Of a stretch of 64,000 bases of DNA, positions 7,921 to 21,811 are shown piece after piece (the stretch's first letter is position 1; each line of letters opens with the position of its first letter). Below the pieces are notes generated by a model that saw only the letters and a list, made by a program, of their open reading frames with translations, had not been told where the DNA came from and did no database searches. Position numbers and translations under genes: made by a program. The DNA is taken from the NCBI GenBank assembly GCA_027483535.1, contig JAIXUN010000003.1, positions 372,001 to 436,000 of the forward strand, read 5' to 3'. This DNA is from a bacterium. GTDB taxonomy: Bacteria; Armatimonadota; Fimbriimonadia; Fimbriimonadales; Fimbriimonadaceae.

Positions 7921-10209
7921 TTAACGTTTTGGCGCCCCCTGAATATTGATAAGCTCCTGCTTGTAGGCGTCCTGAAACTCTTTTGGAAGCAGGTTTAAGG
8001 GAACCGGTTTGGAGCCTACGGGTTCGTGCCACTCCACCTGACCGGTGGCCGAGAACCCCGGGGCGAGATGGATCGTGATCTCGAGGTGGACCTGCTTATA
8101 GAGGTAGAGCCGATCTAAGGAAAACCCGACGGGGATGTTTTTGATCTTCATGCCCTTCGGGTTCGATTTCGCGTAAACAACCTCCGCCAATTGTTGGGGA
8201 CCCATCACCCAGCGACGTTTGGGCGAGTTTTGGACCTCAGCCACAAGTCGGAAGCGGTGTTTCGAGGAAGCAGAGAACTTGACATCGTCCGGCAGTCCAT
8301 TAGGGAAATAGAGCGTCGGTTCGGCCGTGGCGCCGTACGCGGAGAATCCTCCACCCTCCGACCCGATTCGAACGAGAAAGTTCGAAAGAATGTCTTCCGG
8401 GATTGCCGACCTGAAGAGCACTTCTTCGAGTAAGGCTCTGGTCTTTTGTGGAACCCGGAGCTCCTGCACATCGATATCGGTCGGATCCGCAGCCGGAATC
8501 GATGGCAACATGGGCGCAATCGCTTTATAGAATCGTGACCAGAATGCTGAGTTTCTGAACGCGGGTTGCCATCTCTCCCCAAAAGGTGGTCGGCGTCCCG
8601 GCTCGGCATAGGCAGGCCAATATTTCGGTTCTACTCCATCCGTTGGAAGGTCTTCTAACTGTGCTCTCTGAACCAGAGAGTCTAGAGAGTTGTTCCAGTT
8701 GATCAGGGCATTGGCTTCGGCATAGTCGCCCAGCATCTCGACCAGGTTTCGATACTTACCCGTGGACTTTACGTTTAGATGCCCCTCCAGGCTTCGACGG
8801 TCTCGGTAAATCTTGCGAACCCAGTGGGGGTCCGACAGTCTCACAATGTTCCGATGTTGCGCCCCGTTGCTCCGGTTAGGGACTCTCTCGGCGGACTGAA
8901 ACACCGTAAACATTCGCAAAAAACCGTAGTTCAAATCAACGCCCTCATCCGAAAGTTCACCGACGAAGGACGCACCTCGATCCTGCGCTTCCATCTTGAG
9001 TAGCTCCCATGCTCCAAAGGTCAACGGATCCCGTTCCGTAGTCCGCTTGACTAGTTGAAGAAGGTTCAGGTCAGGCTCTTTAGTAGCGTAAGCGTCAAAC
9101 GATCTGCCTTCTAAATCGCTGGGCCAGGGTAAGAGCTTCCGGAAATCGCGCGCATCTAGGGAGATCAGTTGCTCCTTTTGGCGGGTGAAATCCCAGAAGC
9201 GACCATCGAATTCGTCTGAATCCAATAATGGATCCATGTTGTAAGAGTAGTTTTCAACCGCGATGGCAACTTCGCCTAGCCGATCCAGAACGGCTACGCA
9301 GATTTTGTAGAAAGCCAGATTTGGGCGAGAGATCGCTACAATCAGGTTCTCCGGTTTAGTAACCAAACCAAGTCGCTGCACCAGGCCCTCTGCCATTTCT
9401 TTTGGTGGCGCCTCCTTAAGTCTCTCGCTCATCAATTGTTGCTCGGTCCAGTAGTCCGCAATAATTCCTGAAGGGTCGAAACTGAGATGGGTTTGAAGGG
9501 CTCGACCGTTATTGGTTGTTCGCAACGGCTTCCAAGCGAAAACGCGACGCTCACCTATCGGAAGTCGGATGAATTCTTCCGCCGTAAATTGTGCGATTAG
9601 ACGATTCAAAAGTCGACCCGACGGGAGCTCCCGCTTGATCCACCAAAAATCTTCGTCCTCAAAGAACTGCGTCCGCAACATCTTGCCGTCAGTGGGTTGC
9701 TCGAAGAACTTATCCCACCGTTCGGTTATCAAACGGACATGATCGTCGGAAAAGGATTCGTACCGACGAACCGTAACCTTTGCGGAAGATAAGAACCGAC
9801 GAACAATTGGGCGGTGCAGCCGTTCGATTGCTTCAGCTTCTTGCAGAATCTGGGTTTCGGTTTGCTCTAGAAACCATTCTCCGTTCCAGTAGGTCCATGT
9901 TGCGTTAAAGGCCTCGGCAATCTTTGCCCTCAGCTCTTCGGGCGTGGTGGAGGGAGCGTAGGCAACGAAGGTGGTGCGCTGCAATCGCTTGTCAATACGG
10001 ACCGGGGCGCCAAAAAGTCTGGAAAGCTCATGCGCTGCCCTGGGAAACGGCATTGGCTCGATCTCGAGCGCGAATCGCTCTTCTTGAACGCCTGTTGCCC
10101 TTTTTGAGCCCGTACCATGCGCCGAACCAACCGTAGCGATGAGGATGGCGCAAAGAAGCCCGCCGGCAACCCGTGCGGTGAAAACAGAGCCGATCTTCGG
10201 GTTGTTCAT
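7921..10209 (-). CDS. Secreted protein of unknown function, divergent paralog 3 of 3
   Basis: ALEIEPMPFPRAAHELSRLFGAPVRIDKRLQRTTFVAYAPSTTPEELRAKIAEAFNATWTYWNGEWFLEQ matches the N-terminal module of the two preceding genes. Confidence 0.7.
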   Translation of the reverse strand: MNNPKIGSVFTARVAGGLLCAILIATVGSAHGTGSKRATGVQEERFALEIEPMPFPRAAHELSRLFGAPVRIDKRLQRTTFVAYAPSTTPEELRAKIAEAFNATWTYWNGEWFLEQTETQILQEAEAIERLHRPIVRRFLSSAKVTVRRYESFSDDHVRLITERWDKFFEQPTDGKMLRTQFFEDEDFWWIKRELPSGRLLNRLIAQFTAEEFIRLPIGERRVFAWKPLRTTNNGRALQTHLSFDPSGIIADYWTEQQLMSERLKEAPPKEMAEGLVQRLGLVTKPENLIVAISRPNLAFYKICVAVLDRLGEVAIAVENYSYNMDPLLDSDEFDGRFWDFTRQKEQLISLDARDFRKLLPWPSDLEGRSFDAYATKEPDLNLLQLVKRTTERDPLTFGAWELLKMEAQDRGASFVGELSDEGVDLNYGFLRMFTVFQSAERVPNRSNGAQHRNIVRLSDPHWVRKIYRDRRSLEGHLNVKSTGKYRNLVEMLGDYAEANALINWNNSLDSLVQRAQLEDLPTDGVEPKYWPAYAEPGRRPPFGERWQPAFRNSAFWSRFYKAIAPMLPSIPAADPTDIDVQELRVPQKTRALLEEVLFRSAIPEDILSNFLVRIGSEGGGFSAYGATAEPTLYFPNGLPDDVKFSASSKHRFRLVAEVQNSPKRRWVMGPQQLAEVVYAKSNPKGMKIKNIPVGFSLDRLYLYKQVHLEITIHLAPGFSATGQVEWHEPVGSKPVPLNLLPKEFQDAYKQELINIQGAPKR

Positions 10210-10315
10210 TAGCGCTCTTCGGGGTTCGAATCATCCCTTCTCCAGAGACGATCCTTAAAGTCCCAAGATCATGACGAGGCAAACCTCAGTACGGTTCGTT
10301 CAATTCAAATCCCTT

Positions 10316-10357
10316 AACGAAAAACCCCTGCCCGACCACTCAGATCGAACAGGGGTT
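10316..10357 (-). terminator. Rho-independent terminator downstream of alaS
   Basis: On the minus strand AACCCCTG...CAGGGGTT followed by TTTCG. Confidence 0.6.
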
Positions 10358-10375
10358 GAGGCGGATTTATCGCTG

Positions 10376-13102
<2,727 letters not shown>

Positions 13103-13194
13103 AACCGCCTATTTTGGCATCTTTAGGCCCTTCAGAACCGCTCCGAGCGGGTTCTAACGCTCCAAACCCGGTCTGATCTCGTAGAACCACCTCG

Positions 13195-14757
13195 ATGGCG
13201 CGTGCGGAAGAGATTCTCTTGTTGGGAGACCAACTGTTTGCCTCTTACGAGGGTCCGGGTCGGCACGCGCTGCTGCCGGGAATGCCGAAAGACATTCCGG
13301 TGGTGATGGCGGAAGAGGTGGGACTCGCCACGCGCATCAAGCACCACAAGCAGAAGGTGGTCCTCTTCTTCTCGGCGATGCGACACTACCGAGACGCCTT
13401 ACGAGCCGAGGGCAGGGAAGTGACCTACCAAGAGTGGTCTTCCGACTCCCGACCCCTCCTGGAAACCGTAACGGCCGCCAAGGTTTACGTCTATCAAATC
13501 GCGGACCGGTTCTTTGAACATGCGGTGGTCGACTGGGCATCGGCAACGGGTCGAGAATTGGTTTGGGTGCCCAACCCGATGTTCCTCACGTCTGCCGAGC
13601 AGTGGTCGAACTATCTGCAGCAGCCGATCTTATGGCCACACGACCCAAAGAGCACCGCGACCAAACCGGGTCGAAAGCGACTGCTCATGGGCGACTTCTA
13701 CAAAGCTCAGCGGCAGAACCTAAAGATTCTGCTGGAAGAAGACGGCAGTCCGGTGGGCGGCAAGTGGAGCTTCGACGCCGACAACCGACTGGCGCTGCCC
13801 AAAAACGTCCTCCCGCCCCCAGTGAAGTTCCCCTCACCCGATGGCATCACCAATGAGGTGATCGATTTGGTGGAAAAGGAGTTTGCCGATCACCCCGGAA
13901 GCGCAAAAGAGTTTGCCTACGCCGTGACTCATGCCGAAGTGGAAGACCTGCTCCAGGAGTTCCTGCACGAACGGCTGGATAGGTTCGGCGAGTACGAAGA
14001 CGCGATTCCGCACCGAGAGCGAACCCTATTCCACTCCATCCTCACGCCCTACCTCAACAGCGGACTCCTCACCCCCGCACGAGTGGTGGAAGCCACCCTG
14101 CAGCACGCAAAGCACAACAGCATTCCGCTGAACTCATTGGAAGGCTTTTTGAGGCAAGTCATCGGTTGGCGAGAGTTCATCTTTTGGATGGATCGCACGT
14201 ATTTGGCTCGCGGAGTCTTTGAGGGCGGCCAGACTCCCAACCACTTTGGTCACACCCGAAAAATGGGTCCGCAGTGGTACCGGGGCGATACGGGTCTGCC
14301 TCCGTTAGACACCGTGATCTTACGAACCGTTCGACATGCCTGGTGTCACCATATCGAGCGGCTCATGGTGGTGGGCTCCGCGATGCTCATGGCGGAACTG
14401 CACCCAGACGAGGCGTATCGGTGGTTCATGGAGATGTTCATCGATAGTGCCGATTGGGTGATGTCGCCCAACGTGTATGGCATGAGCCAGTTTGCGGATG
14501 GCGGCATGTTTGCCACCAAGCCGTACCTTTCGGGGTCGGCGTACATCCTCAAAATGTCGGACTACGGGAAGGGACCCTGGTGCGATGTTTGGGACGGCCT
14601 CTATTGGCGATTCATTGCCAACCACCGCGAGACATTCGCCAGGAATCCGCGCATGGCGGTGATGCTCGGCACAGTGGACAAGATGGATCCCGCGCGGAAA
14701 GAGCGCATCTTCACCGCCGCCGAGCGATGGATGGACATAGTAACGACAGCGGATTAG
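13195..14757 (+). CDS. Cryptochrome/photolyase family protein (FeS-BCP / COG3046-like)
   Basis: ILLLGDQLFASYEG; HHIERLMVVGSAMLMAELHPDEAYRWFMEMFIDSADWVMSPNVYGMSQFADGGMFATKPYLSGSAYILKMSDYGKGPWCDVWDGLYWRFI. Confidence 0.88.
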   Translation: MARAEEILLLGDQLFASYEGPGRHALLPGMPKDIPVVMAEEVGLATRIKHHKQKVVLFFSAMRHYRDALRAEGREVTYQEWSSDSRPLLETVTAAKVYVYQIADRFFEHAVVDWASATGRELVWVPNPMFLTSAEQWSNYLQQPILWPHDPKSTATKPGRKRLLMGDFYKAQRQNLKILLEEDGSPVGGKWSFDADNRLALPKNVLPPPVKFPSPDGITNEVIDLVEKEFADHPGSAKEFAYAVTHAEVEDLLQEFLHERLDRFGEYEDAIPHRERTLFHSILTPYLNSGLLTPARVVEATLQHAKHNSIPLNSLEGFLRQVIGWREFIFWMDRTYLARGVFEGGQTPNHFGHTRKMGPQWYRGDTGLPPLDTVILRTVRHAWCHHIERLMVVGSAMLMAELHPDEAYRWFMEMFIDSADWVMSPNVYGMSQFADGGMFATKPYLSGSAYILKMSDYGKGPWCDVWDGLYWRFIANHRETFARNPRMAVMLGTVDKMDPARKERIFTAAERWMDIVTTAD

Positions 14758-15269
14758 CGATAGGCCTTCTCGAATCGGTGGACGCCTTGTAAGTTGCCCA
14801 CCGAGGTTTCCAGCCCCTCGTACTTCTTGTTTTCGCCCTTTAGGTCAAGCACAATCGGCTTTTCGTAGGCGGCTTTCAGCTTGTCGACCGGAATCCAGGG
14901 CTTGTTCGGGTCTCGAAAGTCTTCGCCGCCACCATCGTCGATCTCGATGCTGCCGGGCCTAAGCGTGAGCCGGCCTTTGGTGTCGTCGTAGCTCCACTTG
15001 CCCTTGATCTCCACGCCTTGCTGTTTGCCGTCTAGCTTCAGCCAGTACTCGTTTTTGTTGGCGAGCACCTTCAGGTAGCCGGTGAGCGACCGGTCTTGGA
15101 GTCCCTTGAGCGAGAGGTTGTTCTTCCCATCGACTCCGCTCACTTCGAACCCGCCGTTCCACATGCCCAAGAATCGAATCTTTTTGGAGTCTCCACAACC
15201 GGAAAGCAGGATGGCGCTCGCCACGAGCGAGGAAAGAATTGCCGCCGATTGGAAGGTGGATTTGCGCAT
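14754..15269 (-). CDS. Hypothetical lipoprotein
   Basis: Lipobox-like LSGCGDSKK after a hydrophobic N-terminus; start chosen at MRKSTF (15269). Confidence 0.65.
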   Translation of the reverse strand: MRKSTFQSAAILSSLVASAILLSGCGDSKKIRFLGMWNGGFEVSGVDGKNNLSLKGLQDRSLTGYLKVLANKNEYWLKLDGKQQGVEIKGKWSYDDTKGRLTLRPGSIEIDDGGGEDFRDPNKPWIPVDKLKAAYEKPIVLDLKGENKKYEGLETSVGNLQGVHRFEKAYR

Positions 15270-15342
15270 TACCGATACGTTCAACGTACCCAACCGCCGG
15301 TTTGATCCTTTTTTGATCCTTCAGTTGTTGCGATTGGCTCTT

Positions 15343-15675
15343 TCAAAGTTCCAACTGCGGATCCGGGAAGGTTCGGTAGAGGGCGGATTTGAAGTTTCGA
15401 GTTCGTCGGAAGACCTCGGCGTGAAGGTCTTCAATGGGGCCGGATCGGTGGGCGACCACGTTGAACGCCTCGTCTAGCTGGGTGAGGTCTTTGACTTCAA
15501 TCCGGATCTGAAACTCGCCAAGACCTTCGGGACCGAATCCGAACTTTCGGCGCTCGAAGGTGAAGCCGCCGATGTGTCCGCCGTCTTTGAGAGCGCCCAG
15601 GTAGTCGTGAACGGCTTTGGTGAAAGCTCGGTCTTGGCCGGGCTCGGTGTCGCACCAGATGGCGTAGATGTTCAC
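15343..15675 (-). CDS. Small conserved protein (DUF6614-like)
   Basis: VNIYAIWCDTEPGQDRAFTKAVHDYLGALKDGGHIGGFTFERRKFGFGPEGLGEFQIRIEVKDLTQLDEAF; GTG start at 15675. Confidence 0.65.
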   Translation of the reverse strand: MNIYAIWCDTEPGQDRAFTKAVHDYLGALKDGGHIGGFTFERRKFGFGPEGLGEFQIRIEVKDLTQLDEAFNVVAHRSGPIEDLHAEVFRRTRNFKSALYRTFPDPQLEL

Positions 15676-15904
15676 GGCTTGGAGGTTACCGGAATGGGAG
15701 CGGTGGGAGATTTCCGGCAGAGCGCCCCGTTCTTTTTGCTCGAGCCGCCCATTGCACGCGGCAATCACTCCCCTCCAGATGAGCAAGGCCGTCCCGACTT
15801 ATCGGAAACGGGGTGGTACAAGGTGAGATCTCGCGGGTGGTTGAAATCCCGTCATTAAGATGTCTGGAGGGACCTCTGGACCTTCTGCTTAGCCAACCCG
15901 CAAT

Positions 15905-15965
15905 AATTCCCCTCCCGGGAGGGGTGCCCCGGCAGGGGCGGGGTGGTCTCCGGGAGGATCTCTCG
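15905..15965. repeat. Palindromic GC-rich repeat (class B-like)
   Basis: cccctcccgggaggggtgccccggcaggggcggggtggtctccggga; same core as repeats near 58.0 and 58.55 kb. Confidence 0.7.
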
Positions 15966-16106
15966 TCCAAGTACCGGTCCCTTCGGGAAGAGTTTTTGCA
16001 AATCGAAACCGGGCTGGGTGGTTCCGGTTGCCAAACGGTATTCGAGTCACCTTGTTCAATCAGTTTTTTCGCCCTTCGAAAGGAGTTGCGCCGTGTTCGC
16101 AATTTT

Positions 16107-16158
16107 CGACCACCCCGTCGCTTCGCGCCACCCCTCCCGGGAGGGGAATTTGGCATCC
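16107..16158. repeat. Palindromic GC-rich repeat (class B-like), opposite orientation
   Basis: gaccaccccgtcgcttcgcgccacccctcccgggaggggaattt. Confidence 0.7.
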
Positions 16159-16217
16159 TTCCTTTCGACCAAGTTCAATAAAATAAGAGCGAAGATCCAA
16201 TGATTGAAGGTGCCACC

Positions 16218-16265
16218 GGACCCATATTCCGCTCCTTGGGAGGGGTGCCCGCAGGGCGGGTTGGT
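16218..16265. repeat. Degenerate palindromic repeat directly upstream of the DUF559 gene
   Basis: cccatattccgctccttgggaggggtgcccgcagggcgggttggtt. Confidence 0.55.
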
Positions 16266-16270
16266 TCAGA

Positions 16271-16669
16271 GTGAGATCACGCGGGAAGTTTGAAGCACTG
16301 CCTTATAACCCCGAGTTGCGCCATCGTGCCAAGGAACTTCGACGAGCCGGGATGCTTCACGAAGCCGTCGTCTGGAACCAACTTAAGCACGGAAGACTCA
16401 ATGGTTTGGACTTTGACCGACAGAAGATTATTGGCAACTACATCGTGGATTTCTTTTGTGCCGAGCGCGGGTTCGTTTTGGAAGTGGACGGTGCCTCTCA
16501 CGAAGACCGATATGAGTACGATGCGGAGCGAGACGCTTTTCTGACTGGACTCGGCTTGACGGTTGTCCGAATCTCCGTGAACTCGGTTTTGAACCACATA
16601 GAGGACGTCGTGGAATACTTGAAAAATCACCCATTGCTAACGGAAGAAACTCCCGAGGACCAAGCTTGA
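16271..16669 (+). CDS. DUF559 family protein (putative nuclease-fold)
   Basis: LPYNPELRHRAKELRRAGMLHEAVVWNQLKHGRLNGLDFDRQKIIGNYIVDFFCAERGFVLEVDGASHEDRYEYDAERDAFLTGLGLTVVRIS: D...E.DG pattern and family signature. Confidence 0.85.
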   Translation: MRSRGKFEALPYNPELRHRAKELRRAGMLHEAVVWNQLKHGRLNGLDFDRQKIIGNYIVDFFCAERGFVLEVDGASHEDRYEYDAERDAFLTGLGLTVVRISVNSVLNHIEDVVEYLKNHPLLTEETPEDQA

Positions 16670-17817
16670 ACCAACCCCTCCGAGTCGCCATCGCTGGGCT
16701 GGGCGGATTCGCTCACACCCACCATGAAGCCCTCCGCGCCCTAGAAGCGACCGGCGTCGCGCGACTCGTCGCCACCTGCGACCCCACGCTCACCACCCTC
16801 CCGCACACCATCGAAGAAGAGCTCATCGCCCGAGAAGCCCGGTTCTTCCCGACCCTCGAAGAACTCCTCTCAAGAACGCCCGACCTCGATTGGGTCTGCC
16901 TCCCGACCCCCATCCCGTTCCACGCCGATCAGCACCGGCAAGTCGTGGAAACAGGAGCGGCGTGCTATCTGGAAAAGCCACCGACCCTATGGCTTCCTGA
17001 ACTCCACCAAATGCTGGAAGTCGAAAAACAAGCCTCGAAAGCCACCAACGTTGGGTTCAACTTTGTCGGCGATCCGTTCCGCCGAGAGTTCAAGCAACGC
17101 GTCATCAACGGCGAATTCGGACCACTGAAATCGGTAAGACTCTTCGCCCATTGGCCCCGAACTCCCGCCTACTACTTGCGCAACAACTGGGCGGGCAAAA
17201 GATTCCTGGACGGCAAGCCCGTTATGGATTCACCCATCGGCAATGCGTGTGCGCACTTCGTGCAAAACCTGCTGTGGATGGCGGGGCAAGATTGCATCGA
17301 CCACGTAGCGAACATCGTTGATTGCGAAGCCGAGACGTTCCGCGCCTACGAGATCGAAAGCTACGACACCGTCTTTCTCAAAGCGACGCTGCAAGACCAA
17401 ATCCAGTTAAAGCTCGCCGTCAGTCACACCCTAAGAGAGGATTCAGCAGGGGAGGCCCAATCCGACCTTGAACTGTACGAATTCGAACGAGCGACGATCG
17501 AATTTCCCACCTGGCGGTCCGCAAAGATCGTTTGGAAAGACGGCTCGAAGTCAGAGGAACTGGTGGAATCCGGCTGGCGAGACTACCGAGACGTGGTGCG
17601 AGAGAACTTCCTCTCTTACGCTAGGTACCTCCGCGGAGAGACGGAGCGACCCATCACCACTCTGCAAGACTCAGAACCCTTTGTAAAGCTCTGCCACGAT
17701 TCTCAGCACTCGCCCAAAGGAATTCAAGACTTCTCTTTTGAGAGGGTCAAGACCGGGGCGAGCGGAGGGAGATCAGTACTAGGGTTAGAGAGCCAAATGC
17801 GCAACTTCTGCCTGTGA
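16666..17817 (+). CDS. Gfo/Idh/MocA family oxidoreductase
   Basis: RVAIAGLGGFAHTHHEALRALEATGVARLVATCDP; ETGAACYLEKPPTL; TTG start overlaps the DUF559 stop (TTGA). Confidence 0.8.
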   Translation: MNQPLRVAIAGLGGFAHTHHEALRALEATGVARLVATCDPTLTTLPHTIEEELIAREARFFPTLEELLSRTPDLDWVCLPTPIPFHADQHRQVVETGAACYLEKPPTLWLPELHQMLEVEKQASKATNVGFNFVGDPFRREFKQRVINGEFGPLKSVRLFAHWPRTPAYYLRNNWAGKRFLDGKPVMDSPIGNACAHFVQNLLWMAGQDCIDHVANIVDCEAETFRAYEIESYDTVFLKATLQDQIQLKLAVSHTLREDSAGEAQSDLELYEFERATIEFPTWRSAKIVWKDGSKSEELVESGWRDYRDVVRENFLSYARYLRGETERPITTLQDSEPFVKLCHDSQHSPKGIQDFSFERVKTGASGGRSVLGLESQMRNFCL

Positions 17818-17981
17818 ATCTGCCCGACATCGAGAGCAGGGCACTCTAGAATTTTGCCGAGCAAAATTGCGAGCCTTTGAGCTGAAACTTTCATTTCTTG
17901 AGCCAATCTTTTAAACTGCGTTCATGCTTGCGCAATCTTTTTGCGCTAGCGCCTCCTGTTTTCGCAGAGGAGAACTACTTT

Positions 17982-18686
17982 ATGAAGCATCTACTTTTAC
18001 TGGGAGGGCTATCGCTCGCCGCTCTGTCAAACGCTCAGGTTTACAGTCAAATGAACCTGGTCAATGCAGGTCATAACCAAGGGGTTAGCAGCATGCTCGA
18101 ATCAGGCGAGATTGTCCTCGGTTTCAGCGCTACGACGGCTACCAACTCCATCGTTGCAGACGACTTCACCCTGTCAACCGCAACGGATTTGACCATGATC
18201 CGGTTCCTTGCCTATCAAACAGGGGCAACGACAGAATCCCTGACGGGTGTTAACTTCGCTATCTCAAACAGCGCGACAGCCGCCCTGAACGTTGGATCCG
18301 TCGTGTCGACGGGTTGGTATGACTTTTCGTTTCAACGCGCTTACCGAACCATCGAAGGCGACACAGCGACCACCACGCGAAGAATTCAATACATTGACGT
18401 CGCGCTGAACCAATCCCTGTCGGCAGGAACCTACGTTCTCTCCTATCAGATCATGGGGAGTACTGCTACTGTCTTCGTGCCCCCGATTCCGAATAGTCAG
18501 GCAGTTAACGGTAAGAATGCCTTTCAATCGGAGAGCGGACGTCCGTGGGAGCAGGCTCTGAGTGGATCAAATGGGGTCGACTTGCCATTCGAGATCTACG
18601 GTCAGCCCGTCCCCGAACCGGCGACTATTCTAGCTCTTGGTATTCCTGCCCTAGTTGCATTGAAGAGACGAAAGCGATCGGTCTAG
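17982..18686 (+). CDS. PEP-CTERM sorting domain-containing secreted protein
   Basis: Signal peptide MKHLLLLGGLSLAALSNAQ and C-terminal PVPEPATILALGIPALVALKRRKRSV; start taken at ATG 17982. Confidence 0.85.
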   Translation: MKHLLLLGGLSLAALSNAQVYSQMNLVNAGHNQGVSSMLESGEIVLGFSATTATNSIVADDFTLSTATDLTMIRFLAYQTGATTESLTGVNFAISNSATAALNVGSVVSTGWYDFSFQRAYRTIEGDTATTTRRIQYIDVALNQSLSAGTYVLSYQIMGSTATVFVPPIPNSQAVNGKNAFQSESGRPWEQALSGSNGVDLPFEIYGQPVPEPATILALGIPALVALKRRKRSV

Positions 18687-19116
18687 TTTCGCCTTAAGGA
18701 GAACCGGTTTCTAAGGGCTCAATCTTTCGAACACGGGGTGTCGATGGATTGGGCTCTTTTCGTGCGTCGGGATAGAGGGTCTCAGGCTCAAACGGCGGTC
18801 GATCACACGTGGCAGTGGAACTGTGAACAACCTTCCCTGCCCAACAATTTCATGACGCCCCGGGCAGATGTTCCTCGCCGATACTCTAGACGGCAACTCT
18901 GAGGAGAAGCCACTCGATCTAGCTCCGAAACGCGGGGTTTCAAGGGCAAAGGCGCCCCAGATCGGGAACCCAAAGCGAATGACGACCGACCGCTGGAGGT
19001 CGGCCTGAACAACGAGGCTCGGTTCGCAGAAAAGGTCCAAATCGCCAAGCATCACCGGCGAAAAGGGAGCCCCCATCCTCAGAACTCCGACAAGGAACCG
19101 CCAAGGAGATTCGCTA

Positions 19117-21108
<1,992 letters not shown>

Positions 21109-21143
21109 GCGAACCCCAAAAGGGATTTTCGCAAAGCCTTTTC

Positions 21144-21176
21144 GGCAAAGCCCTCTCCGCAAGGAGAGGGCTTTGC
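21144..21176. terminator. Bidirectional terminator between pckG and lipB
   Basis: gcaaagccctctcc-gcaa-ggagagggctttgc perfect stem between convergent genes. Confidence 0.8.
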
Positions 21177-21811
21177 TAGTTGTTGCCGAACGCCCGCCGC
21201 AAAGACTCGATCAGAACGGGCGACACTTCGGAAGCGGGCACGTCTCGCCCCAACTCTTGACTCATCGATGTCACGCCATGACCCTGGATGCCACACGGGA
21301 CGATGAGCCCGAACGGCGAGAGATCGTTGTTGCAGTTGAGCGCGATCCCGTGAAAAGAAACCCAGCGGCGAACCTTGATGCCCATCGCGCAGATCTTGTT
21401 CTCCCCAACCCAAACGCCCGAATTCACCGCCAACCGTTGACCCCCGACACCGAACACGCCGATGGTCTCGATGACGATCTCTTCCAGCAGTCTTAGCCAG
21501 ACATGAAGGTCTTTGCCGAGCGGTTCAAGATCGAACACCGGATATGCCACCAACTGACCGGGGCCGTGAAAGGTGACGTCGCCGCCGCGATCGGTCTTTT
21601 CCACCTCAATGCCTTTTTCGGCGTACGCTTCTCGTGAGAGGAGCAAGTTCTCTTCGTGAAATGCTGCGCCAAGAGTGAGGACCGGGGGATGTTGAACCAA
21701 AAAAAGCGTGCTCGGCGAGGTCCCCTCGCGCACGGCAGAGACCCGCTCCACTTGCACGGCATAGGCGTCTTGGTAACTCAGTAGGCCTAGGTCAACAACT
21801 TCAAAGGTCAA
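21176..21811 (-). CDS. lipB: Lipoyl(octanoyl) transferase
   Basis: [51 protein letters not shown] start at 21811 overlapping the upstream stop by 4 nt. Confidence 0.93.
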   Translation of the reverse strand: MTFEVVDLGLLSYQDAYAVQVERVSAVREGTSPSTLFLVQHPPVLTLGAAFHEENLLLSREAYAEKGIEVEKTDRGGDVTFHGPGQLVAYPVFDLEPLGKDLHVWLRLLEEIVIETIGVFGVGGQRLAVNSGVWVGENKICAMGIKVRRWVSFHGIALNCNNDLSPFGLIVPCGIQGHGVTSMSQELGRDVPASEVSPVLIESLRRAFGNN

